Assembly: GCA_001942415.1 (NCBI GenBank)
Contig: MKJX01000214.1
Span: forward strand, 1-38,028
Direction of reading: 5' to 3'
Length of the DNA stretch: 38,028 nucleotides
DNA from: Pseudonocardia sp. CNS-139
Lineage (GTDB): Bacteria > Actinomycetota > Actinomycetes > Mycobacteriales > Pseudonocardiaceae
Part shown: piece after piece, positions 20,553 through 28,493 of the stretch
Layout of the letters: every line of letters starts with the position of its first letter
How positions within the stretch are numbered: position 1 is the first letter of the stretch
Position numbers and translations under genes: made by a program
The notes under the pieces: generated by a model
What the model saw: only the letters and a program-made list of their open reading frames with translations
What the model was told of the DNA's origin: nothing
Database searches by the model: none

Positions 20553-20573
20553 TCGGACACGAGGGATGTCCGA
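20553..20573. promoter_or_regulatory. Palindrome TCGGACA-N7-TGTCCGA upstream of methyltransferase 2
   Basis: Perfect 7-bp arms flank CGAGGGA. The site is 31 bp before ATG 20522 and 97 bp before GTG 20456, at the head of the lanthipeptide cluster. The same arms recur at 21445-21464 and, but for the last base, at 27556-27575, with a 6-base spacer. An operator for a dimeric regulator is inferred. Confidence 0.6.
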
Positions 20574-20628
20574 AACAACTCGCCCCCTCTGCTCGGTCGG
20601 GTGTCCGTCTTTCGAGTGGTCGGTGGAA

Positions 20629-20670
20629 CCGGCCCGGCGCAAATGTTGGGGGGCAACAGCGCCGGGCCGG
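20629..20670 (-). terminator. Terminator hairpin after the 95-aa Cys-rich gene
   Basis: Perfect 12-bp arms CCGGCCCGGCGC (20629-20640) and GCGCCGGGCCGG (20659-20670) are present. The inner TGTTG/CAACA pairs can extend the stem across an AAA bulge. It starts 24 bp after the stop of the gene ending at 20694 and separates it from the lanthipeptide cluster. Confidence 0.75.
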
Positions 20671-20693
20671 AATCAGGGGGCCTGCGCCTCAGG

Positions 20694-20981
20694 TCAGCGC
20701 GGGCGTCCGTCGTCCTTGACGGTGTGCAAGTCGGCTAGTTCGTACGCGCGGGCACGAACGGCGAGGTTGTGAATCGAACACGGCCACAGTTGTCGGGCCA
20801 ACCCGCGCAGATCGCAGGCGACGCATCGGCCGGTGCCGTCATCGATGTGCGTGTTGACCAGAATCGCAGTGAGGGACGGCCAGCACACCAAGAGCCGCGC
20901 CAACGGCTCCAAGCCGTCTGGAGCTTCTGGCAAACCGTCCAATACGAAAATACGGTCCAGTGCCACCGATCTACTCGTCAT
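20694..20981 (-). CDS. Small CxxC protein with DDGTGRC motif, 95 aa
   Basis: The function is unknown. The central motif is H45-x-DDGTGR-C53-x2-C56-x9-WPC68, then a helix LAVRARAYELADLHTV. Three Cys and one His could bind a metal ion. The same motif occurs in the 71-aa protein at 27997-28212 of this window, so the two are paralogues. ATG 20981 overlaps the stop of the upstream reading frame (ATGA), giving translational coupling with the gene at 20978-21288. A strong hairpin follows the stop. I recall proteins of this type as frequent small hypothetical genes beside XRE regulators in actinomycetes. Confidence 0.75.
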   Translation of the reverse strand: MTSRSVALDRIFVLDGLPEAPDGLEPLARLLVCWPSLTAILVNTHIDDGTGRCVACDLRGLARQLWPCSIHNLAVRARAYELADLHTVKDDGRPR

Positions 20982-21288
20982 GGGTCGATCTCTCCGGCAG
21001 GGAAATTGAAGGGCACGAGTCTGAGGAACGGGGCAGCCATCACCGCGCCGGGCTCAAGCATCCCGCACGGCCGGCGGTCCGGCGGGGCTCGGAGCAGCCT
21101 CGAGATGGTGGTGGCGGCGACCTGGTGGCTCGCACGCTGGGGACCAGCTCCTCGTGCAGGCTGCGACATCCACCGCCCTTGCTGCCCACCGTCGTACCGG
21201 CTACGGCCGTGCTGGGCGGGGGTGAGCCGTAGTTGGTCGTGTTGTCGTCGCCTGTGTCGTGGTGGGTCGGGTTCGGGTTGTCGCTCAC
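20978..21288 (-). CDS. Small hypothetical protein coupled to the CxxC gene (probable frameshift)
   Basis: The GTG at 21288 has AGAGG five bases upstream and begins MSDNPNPTHHDTGDDN, a polar Asn/Thr/Gly-rich N terminus. That frame loses protein character after about 21115. A second frame then gives LLRAPPDRRPCGMLEPGAVM and FLRLVPFNFPAGEIDP, whose TGA overlaps the ATG of the following gene. I join the two pieces as one gene of about 103 residues with one indel near 21105-21125. The family is not recognised. No membrane segment is seen. The palindrome at 21445-21464 is in its upstream region. Confidence 0.5.
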
Positions 21289-21444
21289 GATGGCCTCTTG
21301 GTATGGGCTGATCAGCGGCGCGGCGTGAGTGCTCCTGGTTGAGGTCGGCCCACGCGCTGCCGACCGTTGATCGGCGACATCTGGCGTCGATCAACGCTGC
21401 TCCCTATTACGGCACGCAGGCCATGGGGACTCAAGATGCGGTAA

Positions 21445-21464
21445 TCGGACAGTCAGTTGTCCGA
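21445..21464. promoter_or_regulatory. Palindrome TCGGACA-N6-TGTCCGA, copy 2
   Basis: Perfect 7-bp arms flank GTCAGT, 157 bp upstream of GTG 21288. The spacer and arms resemble the copy at 27556-27575 (spacer GTTGGT), both having GT at the start and GT or T at the end. A regulator binding site is inferred from the recurrence. Confidence 0.65.
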
Positions 21465-21523
21465 TACGCCCCGCTCGTGCCTGAGACGGGTGGAGGCGAC
21501 ACTACGTAAAGGCGTCCGATCAG

Positions 21524-21552
21524 GCTCCCCGCGCTAAGGAGGCGCCGGGAGC
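21524..21552 (-). terminator. Stem-loop after the APH-fold kinase gene
   Basis: Arms GCTCCCCGCGC (21524-21534) and GCGCCGGGAGC (21542-21552) pair with one mismatch around a 7-base loop, 85 bp after the kinase stop. It is likely the end of the minus-strand regulator operon. Confidence 0.6.
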
Positions 21553-21636
21553 AACTGTTGCCGTTAAGACCGACGCGGCGACGATGCAGCCAGCGCGACG
21601 CAGGCTGTGTTTAGGGACGGCAGCTCTCGTCCGTGG

Positions 21637-22527
21637 TCAGAGTGCGATCCATTGGCCGGTGTTGCCGGCACGCAGGCCAGCGAGTCTCTGTCGAAGCGCG
21701 GCGGCATGGCGCGGCGAATGCGGAGCACGTCGGAGTGGGCCCGGGAGCTGGGCGAGATCCCGCATCCTGAGCAAGTCGTCGAAGGCCGGGCTATCACGGA
21801 GGTCGTAGCCGTAGATGTCGACGAACCTGTTGATCCAGTCGGTGCCGCGGCCGTAGCGATGCGCAGCGTGCCACGTGGGGATGAGGTCGATCTCCCGGGG
21901 GCCGTGGGCAACGCGGTCCCAGTCGCCGAGACCCGCGCCGCGGGGCGACACGAGAAGGTTGCCTGCCCAGGCATCGCCGTGGACAAGTCCGGCACCTAAG
22001 TCCCAATCGCGGTTTGTGAGACGTTGAGTGACTATAGCGACTTGTTCGGTGATCCATTGTCGGTCGTCCTTGCTGAGGACGTCGGCGGTGTCGTCGGAGA
22101 GCGCGTCGACGAGTGACGTGAGTGGCCGGAACTTGGCCAGGGAGACGGGTGGAGCCGGGATCGCATGGAGGCGCCGCAACAGTCGGCTCAGGTCCGCCGA
22201 GGTGAATCCCGGGTGGCTTTCCGGCTGCGGGTAGTATCGCCAAAAGCTCACAGTCACTTGCGACGTGATCTGCACGATATCGAAATCGCCGAGCGGCACA
22301 ACTGTGGGAAATCCATGTTCCTGGTCCAACCATCGGGTGACAAGCTGTGAACGACGGATCTGCTCGGGATCGTGATGACCGACCGCGACACGCGCAACCG
22401 CACCCTCAGCTGGCACCCACACGACAGCGTTGCTGTAATGCGCGAGCAGGCGCAATCCTGCCGAGTCAAGTCGATGCGTCCGGCATGCTTGTGCGACCCA
22501 CTCCAGAGGAGTGGCGTTGTCGTTCAC
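21637..22527 (-). CDS. Aminoglycoside phosphotransferase (APH)-fold kinase
   Basis: This is a 296-aa small-molecule kinase-like protein. The catalytic loop HGDAWAGN is at 183-190 (D185, N190). The metal-binding segment GDWD is at 201-204, followed by GPREIDLI. The N-lobe contains AVARVAVG, a weak nucleotide-binding strand. The family phosphorylates aminoglycosides, choline, homoserine and many other compounds, so the substrate cannot be read from sequence. GTG 22527 overlaps the stop of the XRE-TPR regulator by 4 bp, so it is the third gene of a regulator operon. A function in signalling rather than drug resistance is suggested by this link, but that is inference. Confidence 0.85.
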   Translation of the reverse strand: MNDNATPLEWVAQACRTHRLDSAGLRLLAHYSNAVVWVPAEGAVARVAVGHHDPEQIRRSQLVTRWLDQEHGFPTVVPLGDFDIVQITSQVTVSFWRYYPQPESHPGFTSADLSRLLRRLHAIPAPPVSLAKFRPLTSLVDALSDDTADVLSKDDRQWITEQVAIVTQRLTNRDWDLGAGLVHGDAWAGNLLVSPRGAGLGDWDRVAHGPREIDLIPTWHAAHRYGRGTDWINRFVDIYGYDLRDSPAFDDLLRMRDLAQLPGPLRRAPHSPRHAAALRQRLAGLRAGNTGQWIAL

Positions 22528-24484
22528 TGATCGTCAGATACGGTTGGTGCAGAGACGGTGGAAAGGTCGTAGTGCAGCTCTTCGAGTTGCACCACGCTGG
22601 CACGGCTCCGGTATGGGGCAAGGCTGCGGCGAACCTGATCGACACGGGTCTGAGCGCGTGTGCTGGTGAGCGACGGCAGCGCGGGAAGAACCTCGGTGAG
22701 CAACCGACAGGCATAGTCGACATCGACACCGGAATGGCGGTCGGGGTTGGTGCTGTCGCCACCCAGGGGAAGGTAGGCGCTCGCAAGGACGGCCGTACTG
22801 AGTACCCGTCGCCGTTGCATGCCGTCGGCCCTAGGTGGGTTCACTGGGGTGACGAGTGGTGCCAGTCGTTTCACTTCTTCGTGCTGGCCGAGATCGGCGG
22901 CGATGTACTGGGACTCGACAGCAAGTTGGGTGGGCGTGAAGAACTGGATCCAGCTCGGCTCGTTGTCCGTGCTGCTGCGGTCGAGTAGTTGTTCGGCCAG
23001 GAGCCGGCTGCGCGCCGCGCCACCGGCGTCATTGCGCAGGCTGTAGGCGCGTCCCTGCATCGCCGCGCATCGGGCGGCGGTCAGCATCGAGCCGCCGCGG
23101 AGCGCGGCCTTGCGGCCAGCTTCGGCGAGTGCCAACGCGGAATCGGCCTCGCGAGATGTTGCGCCTGCATCGACATGTCGCCGAGGATATGCCCGGCTAG
23201 CGCGTGGTCGCCGCTGGCGTGCACCAGGCGCAGCGCTTGCAGGCCGTATCGCTGGGCGAGCCCCTGCTCGCCGGAATCGAAGCTCATGAACGCGCACAGG
23301 TTGGACAAACGGCTGGCAGCAGCGAGCAGGCCGCGGCCGATGCGCTCGGTGTACCCGCCGTGGAGGAGGTTCGGTCGAACCACCTTGTCGAGGTAGTGGA
23401 TGAGCGTGGACCGAGCGTAGCCGCCGCCGAGGCGATGATCGGCATCGGTGAAGGACTCTGCCATCAACCACATGCCGTCGACCGCGGCCTGACCGATCAT
23501 GCGGCCGGGGCGGTCGCCGAGGGTGTCGGATGTGCGAGCGAGTGATGATCGAAGCGGCTCGGCAAACGCTGCGGGTACCCAAGGGGCCGACGCCAGCAGC
23601 GTCCGGTCGGTGGCTTCGGTCTGCCACATGGCGCAGGTGATTCCGACTGCGTCGGCAACCTCGTCGACCCACCGCAGGCTGGCCTCGACGAGTTCCTCGG
23701 CTTCTTCGGCGTTGTCGGACGTTCGCTCGGCGCCGGTCTGCTTGCTGGCATCCTCGCGGGTGGCTGCGTGCCACAACCTCCTCAACGCACCGCCGGCCCC
23801 GAGCGCAGCGTCAGCCCGCTCGATCGTGTCGAGCGAGGCGCGACGGTGCGCCAGTTCTATCTTGCCGACGAGCGCCCCGCTGCAGAAGACGAGATCGCCG
23901 AGGTGAGCCTGGGACAAGTGTCGATCTTCGCGGCGGGACCGTAGCTCCGCGCCGAGACGATGCCATGCGGACGCGAGCGGCGTGAGTTCGCGCGGTGGTC
24001 GCCCCGTTCGGGTTGAGCAGGGCGCGTCTCTGCTAGCCACGGAGCTGCCGCTACTCGTCGTGCCGACCGGATCTGTGTAGAGCCGACGACCTCGTTGGCC
24101 ACTTGGGTTGAGGGCCTGGTCGGGCTGGTTTGTGCGTCGCACCACTGCACTCCAGGGTTTACCGTCCGGGGTGGTGTCACATGTCGCGATGGTGTGCAGC
24201 GCGCATAGTCCGACCCACGCCGCGGGCGTGGTCGTGTCGGATGTTACTGCGAGCTCGGTGAACTCGCCGGCGCGCAGGGCGGCAAGCCACGCGTCAAACT
24301 GCGCATCAGTGAAGATCAGGTGGTGGTCATCACTCGACCTCCACGGCGTCTTGCTGTCCCTGATAGCGACCCAGCCGCTGTCCCGGGCGACCTCCACACA
24401 TGCTTGCGGATTCTGCCCGCTGCGGGTGGCCTTGCGGAACTGGTCTCGCTGGAAATCGGGCGACGTTGAGTTTGGAAGGGACAT
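22524..24484 (-). CDS. DUF397-XRE-TPR regulator in one reading frame (one frameshift)
   Basis: ATG 24484 has AAAGG six bases upstream. Residues 8-72 are a DUF397 domain (FRKATRSGQNPQACVEVA, WVAIRDSK, FTDAQFDAWLAALRAGEF). A linker of about 90 residues follows, then an XRE helix-turn-helix at about 165-230 (LGAELRSRREDRHLSQAHLG, ALVGKIELAHRRAS). A long helical TPR-like region completes it. At about 23147-23155 the frame changes from MQAQHLA to READSALALAEAGRKAALRGG and continues to the stop at 22524. Restored length is about 653 aa. DUF397 is normally a separate small gene beside an XRE gene, so the fusion is unusual unless a further unseen indel joins two genes. It is a probable DNA-binding regulator. 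Confidence 0.75.
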
Positions 24485-24535
24485 ATCTATCCTTTTGTTG
24501 ACTGTTGATCGCCGGTTAGGCGGGCGCTAGGCTCC

Positions 24536-25345
24536 TCAGAGCCGTCTGCCGACAGCGGCGTAGCCGCACGGCCGTGCCGGATCATGAGGGTCAGCGGGCT
24601 GGACATTGCGCCAGTCGGAGACGTACGCAACGCCCGGCTCGACAATCTCCAGACCATCGAACAAGGCGGTGAACTCAGAGCGAGTCCGCAAATACGCCGG
24701 ATTGGACGTGCTGCCATATGCCCGTTCGAGGTTCTCCAACTGCTCGCGCGCGACAGGAGTGGCATCATCAACTGTGATGTGGGAGAGCGCCACGTAGCTG
24801 CCCGGTGCGAGCCGGTCGAGGTATGAGCGCAGCAGCGCGTGCGGGTTCGCGTCCGGGCTGACGAAATGGAAAACGGCCACCATGAGCAGTCCCACAGGCT
24901 CGTCAAAGTTGATGAGCCGTTTCGTGTCGGGGTGGTCGAGGATAACGTCGGGCTGACGAAGGTCGGCCGGAATCGCAGTGGCGACCGCGGAGTCTTCGAG
25001 GATTTCTTGCGCCGTGACGACGGCCTCGGAGTCGTTATCCACGTACACGACACGTGTGTCCGGCTCTATCTCGTGCGCAACCTCGTGCACGTTGCCGACG
25101 GTGGGCACCCCGGATCCGATATCAATGAACTGTCGGATCCCGCTGTTCACGGTGAACTGGACGGCACGCTGCAGGAATCTGCGGTTGTGCCGTGCAAGAT
25201 CCGGTATGAAGGGACAGATCTGGACCGCGCTCTCATAGAATGCGCGATCTACCGGGTAGTTGTGCGTGCCGCCGAGATACAGGTCGTACACCCGCGAAGC
25301 ACTGGGCCTCGTAGTGTCGATCTCTCGAGGATGGAAGTCGTCCAT
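24536..25345 (-). CDS. SAM-dependent methyltransferase, DUF574/Methyltransf_19 family
   Basis: This 269-aa protein is typical of actinomycetes. It has RVYDLYLGGTHNYPVDR at about 18-34, the AdoMet motif FIDIGSGVPTVGNVHEVA, VVYVDNDSEAVVTA, and FDEPVGLLMVAVFHFVSP. The natural substrate of the family is not known to me. Many members sit beside DUF397 and XRE genes, as here. ATG 25345 is used because the family begins immediately before the conserved DTTRPSASRVYDLYLGG segment. It lies 51 bp upstream of the DUF397-XRE gene and 71 bp downstream of the Scr1-type regulator, all on the minus strand. Confidence 0.9.
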   Translation of the reverse strand: MDDFHPREIDTTRPSASRVYDLYLGGTHNYPVDRAFYESAVQICPFIPDLARHNRRFLQRAVQFTVNSGIRQFIDIGSGVPTVGNVHEVAHEIEPDTRVVYVDNDSEAVVTAQEILEDSAVATAIPADLRQPDVILDHPDTKRLINFDEPVGLLMVAVFHFVSPDANPHALLRSYLDRLAPGSYVALSHITVDDATPVAREQLENLERAYGSTSNPAYLRTRSEFTALFDGLEIVEPGVAYVSDWRNVQPADPHDPARPCGYAAVGRRL

Positions 25346-25416
25346 ACTCTTTCGGGCCCCCAAATCGTATGAGTCGTGACAGGGCGAGATCGCGCTGTAT
25401 CCACTGCGCGATCCAG

Positions 25417-26323
25417 TTACGCGTTGTCCTTGTAGTTCCGGCCCTGAATGTAGCGTATGAAACGACGAGAATCTTCGGCTGGAAGCGCGGCCGACGTGAG
25501 CAGTCGCCATGCCTTCTCGTATGCATCCAGCGCCTTCTTGTCGTCGAGGTACCGGATTTCTTTCTCTCCCTGGATATAGCCCAGGTCCAGTGGGCCGGCC
25601 ACGCCGGGCGAGGGCACTCGTATCAGAATGAAGGGGCGCGTCGCGACCTGCGTACCGCTGGCCCTTTCCTTGAAAGGCAGCACTTGGAGCAGCACGGCCT
25701 TCCGTCGTGACATTTTATGCAAATAGTCAAGCTGCTCACGCATCACCGACGCGCCACCGTACTCGCGCCAGAGACAGGATTCAGACAGCACAACGTGGTA
25801 CTGCAGCGGATCTTCGCGAGTCAGCACATCCTGCCGCTGCAGCCGCGCCTGCACCCAGTCCTCCATGCTGACACCATCGACATCGACATCGCCATCACCG
25901 TCGGAGCCGTGCGTGGCGAACAGGGCCCGAATGTAAGCCTCGGACTGGAGCAGATCGGGAACGATCTCACTCTCCAAACACCGAAGAAGGTCGGCGGAGC
26001 GCTCCAGATCCACCATCAACCGGAAGTCCTCGTGGTAGGCGCGGCTGTAGCCGGTCGACCAGGCTCCTCGTTTATTGCTGTCCTGATGCAGGTTCACCAG
26101 CGAATCGGTATGCCCCTGATCGAGGTTCAGCTCCCGGGCCAGGGTGAGCAGGTCGCCGTAGCTGATCGCCGCTCGACCGTTGATCACATCCGTGACCTTC
26201 TGCGGCCGGCACCTGATCAGTCCAGCAGCCTCTGCCTGCGACAGCCCAGCCTGCGTGATCACATGTTTGAGCTCCTTGCCGAGCCAGCAGCCTCTTCGCC
26301 GTCCTGACCGCCGTGGTGCCCAC
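25417..26323 (-). CDS. Scr1-type XRE regulator with C-terminal DUF5753 domain (probable N-terminal frameshift)
   Basis: This is a transcriptional regulator of about 300 aa. The helix-turn-helix is LGKELKHVITQAGLSQAEAAGLIRCRPQKVTDVINGRAAI. The C-terminal ligand-sensing-like domain shows ALESEIVPDLLQSEAYIRAL-type sequence and ends RPFILIRVPSPGVAGPLDLGYIQG and YLDD. The open frame could start at GTG 26358, but GTG 26323 has GGAGGAGGG eight bases upstream and gives MGTTAVRTAKRLL. One indel at about 26280-26290 then joins this to LGKELKH, the usual arrangement. An acidic DGDGDVDVDG loop is present near residue 150. Its own promoter region carries a 25-bp near-perfect palindrome at 26450-26474. Confidence 0.85.
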
Positions 26324-27076
26324 TGATCAGACCCTCCTCCACGAGCCACGGGCCGCACTCCCGCCCCGAGAACCTCGTCACCGACAGTAGTTGGGCGCAG
26401 CAGGTGGCGAGCCCCCCTTCCTCGACCCGGACATCCTCGTTACCGTAACCCTAGACCCGGAATCCGGGTTTAGGCATCCCGGAGTCGAACCATCAGTCTG
26501 AGACTACGTAGAGCCGGATCCTCGGAGAGGGGCACGCGTGGTGGGAGGGCTCTTGCGGGCGGCCACACCGCTCGCCGTCAGGCGCGAGTCCACGCCGACG
26601 GAGCGGCCGCCGGAGGCGTCGCCGTGGACCGTCTGCCCATGGGGACGAGCTGGTCACCTCAGCCACCGGCGGACGACACGGGCACAGTCCGCAGCGGATG
26701 CCGTACAGCGTCACCTCCACGTGTGCTGGCACATCGGCACGACAGGCAGCGAGCACATCAACCTGAGAGCCTTGCCGGGAGCCTCGGACGCGGCTGGTGC
26801 CTGGAAGTCCACGACATCGCGACCGCGAACCACCACAGCCGGCGGGTGACGACGCCGAGCCGAACTTGGCCGGTCACGCTGGCTACACCACCGCGTCCCC
26901 GCCTGCGCTCCCCGCGTCCGCCAAGGAGCTGGAAGCTGGTGCGCATCGGCTTTCCCGACCTCCCGCATGACTGCGACCCACAACTGCGCGCAAGAGCTTG
27001 TCCGAGTCGGTGCGGCGACGAGCGCCAGCGAGCGCGCTGCGGCTCCTCCGAGGAGGCTGTCCCGGGCGGAGCTGCA
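26324..27076. other. Non-coding or degraded region upstream of the Scr1-type regulator
   Basis: There are open frames on both strands, but none has a convincing start or recognisable domain. The palindrome at 26450-26474 is the only clear element. The sequence may be a decayed gene. Confidence 0.5.
26450..26474. promoter_or_regulatory. 25-bp near-perfect palindrome upstream of the XRE regulator
   Basis: Arms CCTAGACCCGGA (26450-26461) and TCCGGGTTTAGG (26463-26474) match at 11 of 12 positions around a central A. The site lies 127 bp before the regulator start. It is a candidate autoregulatory operator or promoter element. Confidence 0.5.
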
Positions 27077-27190
27077 ATGACCACCCCAGCGTGGGCGCTG
27101 CTAGCAATCGCAGCTGTTCCGCTGTTTTGCCTATTTGCCGCGGGCGTAGTAGGTCAGCAGTATTCCGTTGCCGGCCGACGGGCGCCGTGA
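27077..27190 (+). CDS. Possible 37-aa single-span membrane peptide
   Basis: ATG 27077 is preceded by GGAG with a 5-base gap. The peptide MTTPAWALLAIAAVPLFCLF continues AAGVVGQQYSVAGRRAP. It has one hydrophobic segment of about 20 residues and a short basic tail, as in small membrane proteins. No neighbour is co-oriented close by. The case rests on the ribosome site and composition only. Confidence 0.4.
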   Translation: MTTPAWALLAIAAVPLFCLFAAGVVGQQYSVAGRRAP

Positions 27191-27661
27191 ACGCGTCCAT
27201 CTCGATCGGGCACGAGCTGCCGCGCACCGCCGAACCCCGCCACCGGCGAACCGGCCGACGAGCACGGCTGGAAGGCCCACGGAGTGACAGGCCGGGCGCG
27301 AGGTGTGCGCTGCGCTCCGGGTCTCGATCGCTCGGGCCCGGAAGAGATTGATCCGCGAAGCCGCCCGGTGTCGACGGCATGGCCCGATCTTGGGGTAACA
27401 GCTCAACGATACCCATCTGGTGTAGGGGATCGCCGGAAAGCGGCTCGATGTGATTGCCCAACCGGGCGCGACGCCGTCGAGTCTCGGTCTATCGTCCGTT
27501 GCCGATCTCGTTCGGCAGAACCGCCCCGTTGACATAGCAGTCACGTCTCCGGGTTTCGGACAGTTGGTTGTCCGCACGATGACCGCGCCGCCATATTGAT
27601 GGGAGTTCCGGCTGATGCGATATTGAAACCGCGACCTTAGATGAAGGAGGTTTAATTTCTC
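27191..27661. other. Leader region of the four-gene small operon
   Basis: No gene is supported. The palindrome at 27556-27575 is followed by CATATT at 27592-27597. This is 17 bases after TTGTCC in the right arm, so the arm could be the -35 element. AAGGAGG (27644-27650) is the ribosome site of the next gene. The rest shows nothing recognisable. Confidence 0.5.
27556..27575. promoter_or_regulatory. Palindrome TCGGACA-N6-TGTCCG, copy 3
   Basis: TCGGACA and TGTCCGC flank GTTGGT, so the arms match except for the last base. It is 86 bp upstream of ATG 27662 and shares arms with the copies at 20553 and 21445. The right arm may double as a -35 box. Confidence 0.65.
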
Positions 27662-28000
27662 ATGTGGCCCGGTGGATCGTCGTGTCAGGTTCCGTTACGC
27701 GCGACCGGACTCCGCGGGGCCGGCGAGGTGGGCGCCGGCGCAGCCCCGGCCCGCGAGCACGTCAGAGATCATGTGGCGACAAGTCGCATCCTTCATGACT
27801 TGAACGTCGTCTCCGTCACCGCCTCTGACGGCGTGGAGCACCTGATCCCGGACGCGGTGTTCGTCGAGCGCTCGGAGCACGGCTGGTACCCCGCGCGCTG
27901 CGGCAAGTGGGTCTGCAGCGTCTCGATGTGCGTGCCGGCCGGCACGCGCTGCTACCTGTGCGAGCCCGCGTGGGCGGCCGCTTACCCCGACCCGTCGTGA
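27662..28000 (+). CDS. Small Cys-rich protein, first gene of a four-gene operon, 112 aa
   Basis: The function is unknown. AAGGAGG lies 11 bases before ATG 27662. The N-terminal 40 residues are low complexity. The conserved-looking part is VVSVTASDGVEHLIPDAVF, then WYPARCGKWVCSVSMCVPAG and C97-x2-C100. Cysteines C80, C85, C90, C97 and C100 could bind metal. I recall similar proteins with an ARCG...PPG..C..C pattern as common small actinomycete genes beside DDGTGRC proteins. The stop overlaps the next start (GTGA). Expression is probably controlled by the palindrome at 27556. Confidence 0.7.
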   Translation: MWPGGSSCQVPLRATGLRGAGEVGAGAAPAREHVRDHVATSRILHDLNVVSVTASDGVEHLIPDAVFVERSEHGWYPARCGKWVCSVSMCVPAGTRCYLCEPAWAAAYPDPS

Positions 28001-28212
28001 ACCGGCGCGACCTCGCGGTGCTCGCCGAGTTCATCGCGAACCAACCCGGCACGTCGGTTCGGCTGCTTAGAGAACACCGCGACGACGGCACCGGGCGCTG
28101 CCGGCGCTGCTCGGCCGGCGGCCAGGGCCCGCACTATCCCTGGCCCTGCGCCATGGTCCGCGCCGCCGACGCCGCCCAACGCATCGAGCACCGACGTCGG
28201 CGGCCGACGTGA
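27997..28212 (+). CDS. Small CxxC protein with DDGTGRC motif, 71 aa (paralogue of the 20694-20981 gene)
   Basis: GTG 27997 overlaps the upstream stop by 4 bp. The protein has H27-x-DDGTGR-C35-x2-C38-x10-WPC51 and a following Ala-rich helix MVRAADAAQRIE. These elements match the 95-aa protein encoded at 20694-20981 in order and spacing. A zinc-binding fold is possible. The function is unknown. The end overlaps the next start. Confidence 0.75.
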   Translation: MNRRDLAVLAEFIANQPGTSVRLLREHRDDGTGRCRRCSAGGQGPHYPWPCAMVRAADAAQRIEHRRRRPT

Positions 28213-28493
28213 TGACGGTCAAGGAGCCGAACGAGTTGACCAGACTGGTGGCCGATTGGGCCGATCGCAGCCCGGCGCACAGCAGGCGGCTGCGCGAGGC
28301 CGCCAAGCGGAACCCACAGCTGCTGCAGCGGATCGTCTTCAACCTGCTTCGTCACGGCGGCGGCCCGGACTCCACGATCTCACGGCTGCGCCATGCGCTC
28401 ACTGACCACCACCTGGAGCAGGTCGACTGGTACGCGGTCGCGGAGCGATTGACCCGCTACTCCGCAACCCGAGCACCGATGGAGGGGTCGTGA
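28209..28493 (+). CDS. Small helical hypothetical protein, 94 aa
   Basis: GTG 28209 overlaps the upstream stop; ATG 28212 is the alternative. The protein is charged and helical (LTRLVADWADRSPAHSRRLREAAKRNPQLLQRIVFNLL). It has no Cys, no membrane segment and no recognised domain. Its position inside an overlapping operon supports it as real. It might be a partner protein or DNA-binding helper, but nothing specific can be shown. Confidence 0.65.
   Translation: MMTVKEPNELTRLVADWADRSPAHSRRLREAAKRNPQLLQRIVFNLLRHGGGPDSTISRLRHALTDHHLEQVDWYAVAERLTRYSATRAPMEGS

Larger units (their letters stand above)
21289..21636. other. Intergenic region with operator and terminator
   Basis: No gene is seen. The region holds the palindrome at 21445-21464, upstream of the minus-strand pair ending at 20694, and the hairpin at 21524-21552 after the kinase gene. 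The base composition is lower in GC than the flanks. Confidence 0.6.

Noticed and set aside
26480..26515. T-arm-like GGTTCGACTCC on the minus strand, suggesting a tRNA or attachment site
   Set aside because: The flanking bases do not form a T-stem, and no anticodon or acceptor arms can be built.
26538..27000. Open frames on both strands upstream of the Scr1-type regulator
   Set aside because: None has a recognisable domain, good start or consistent codon bias. It may be degraded sequence.
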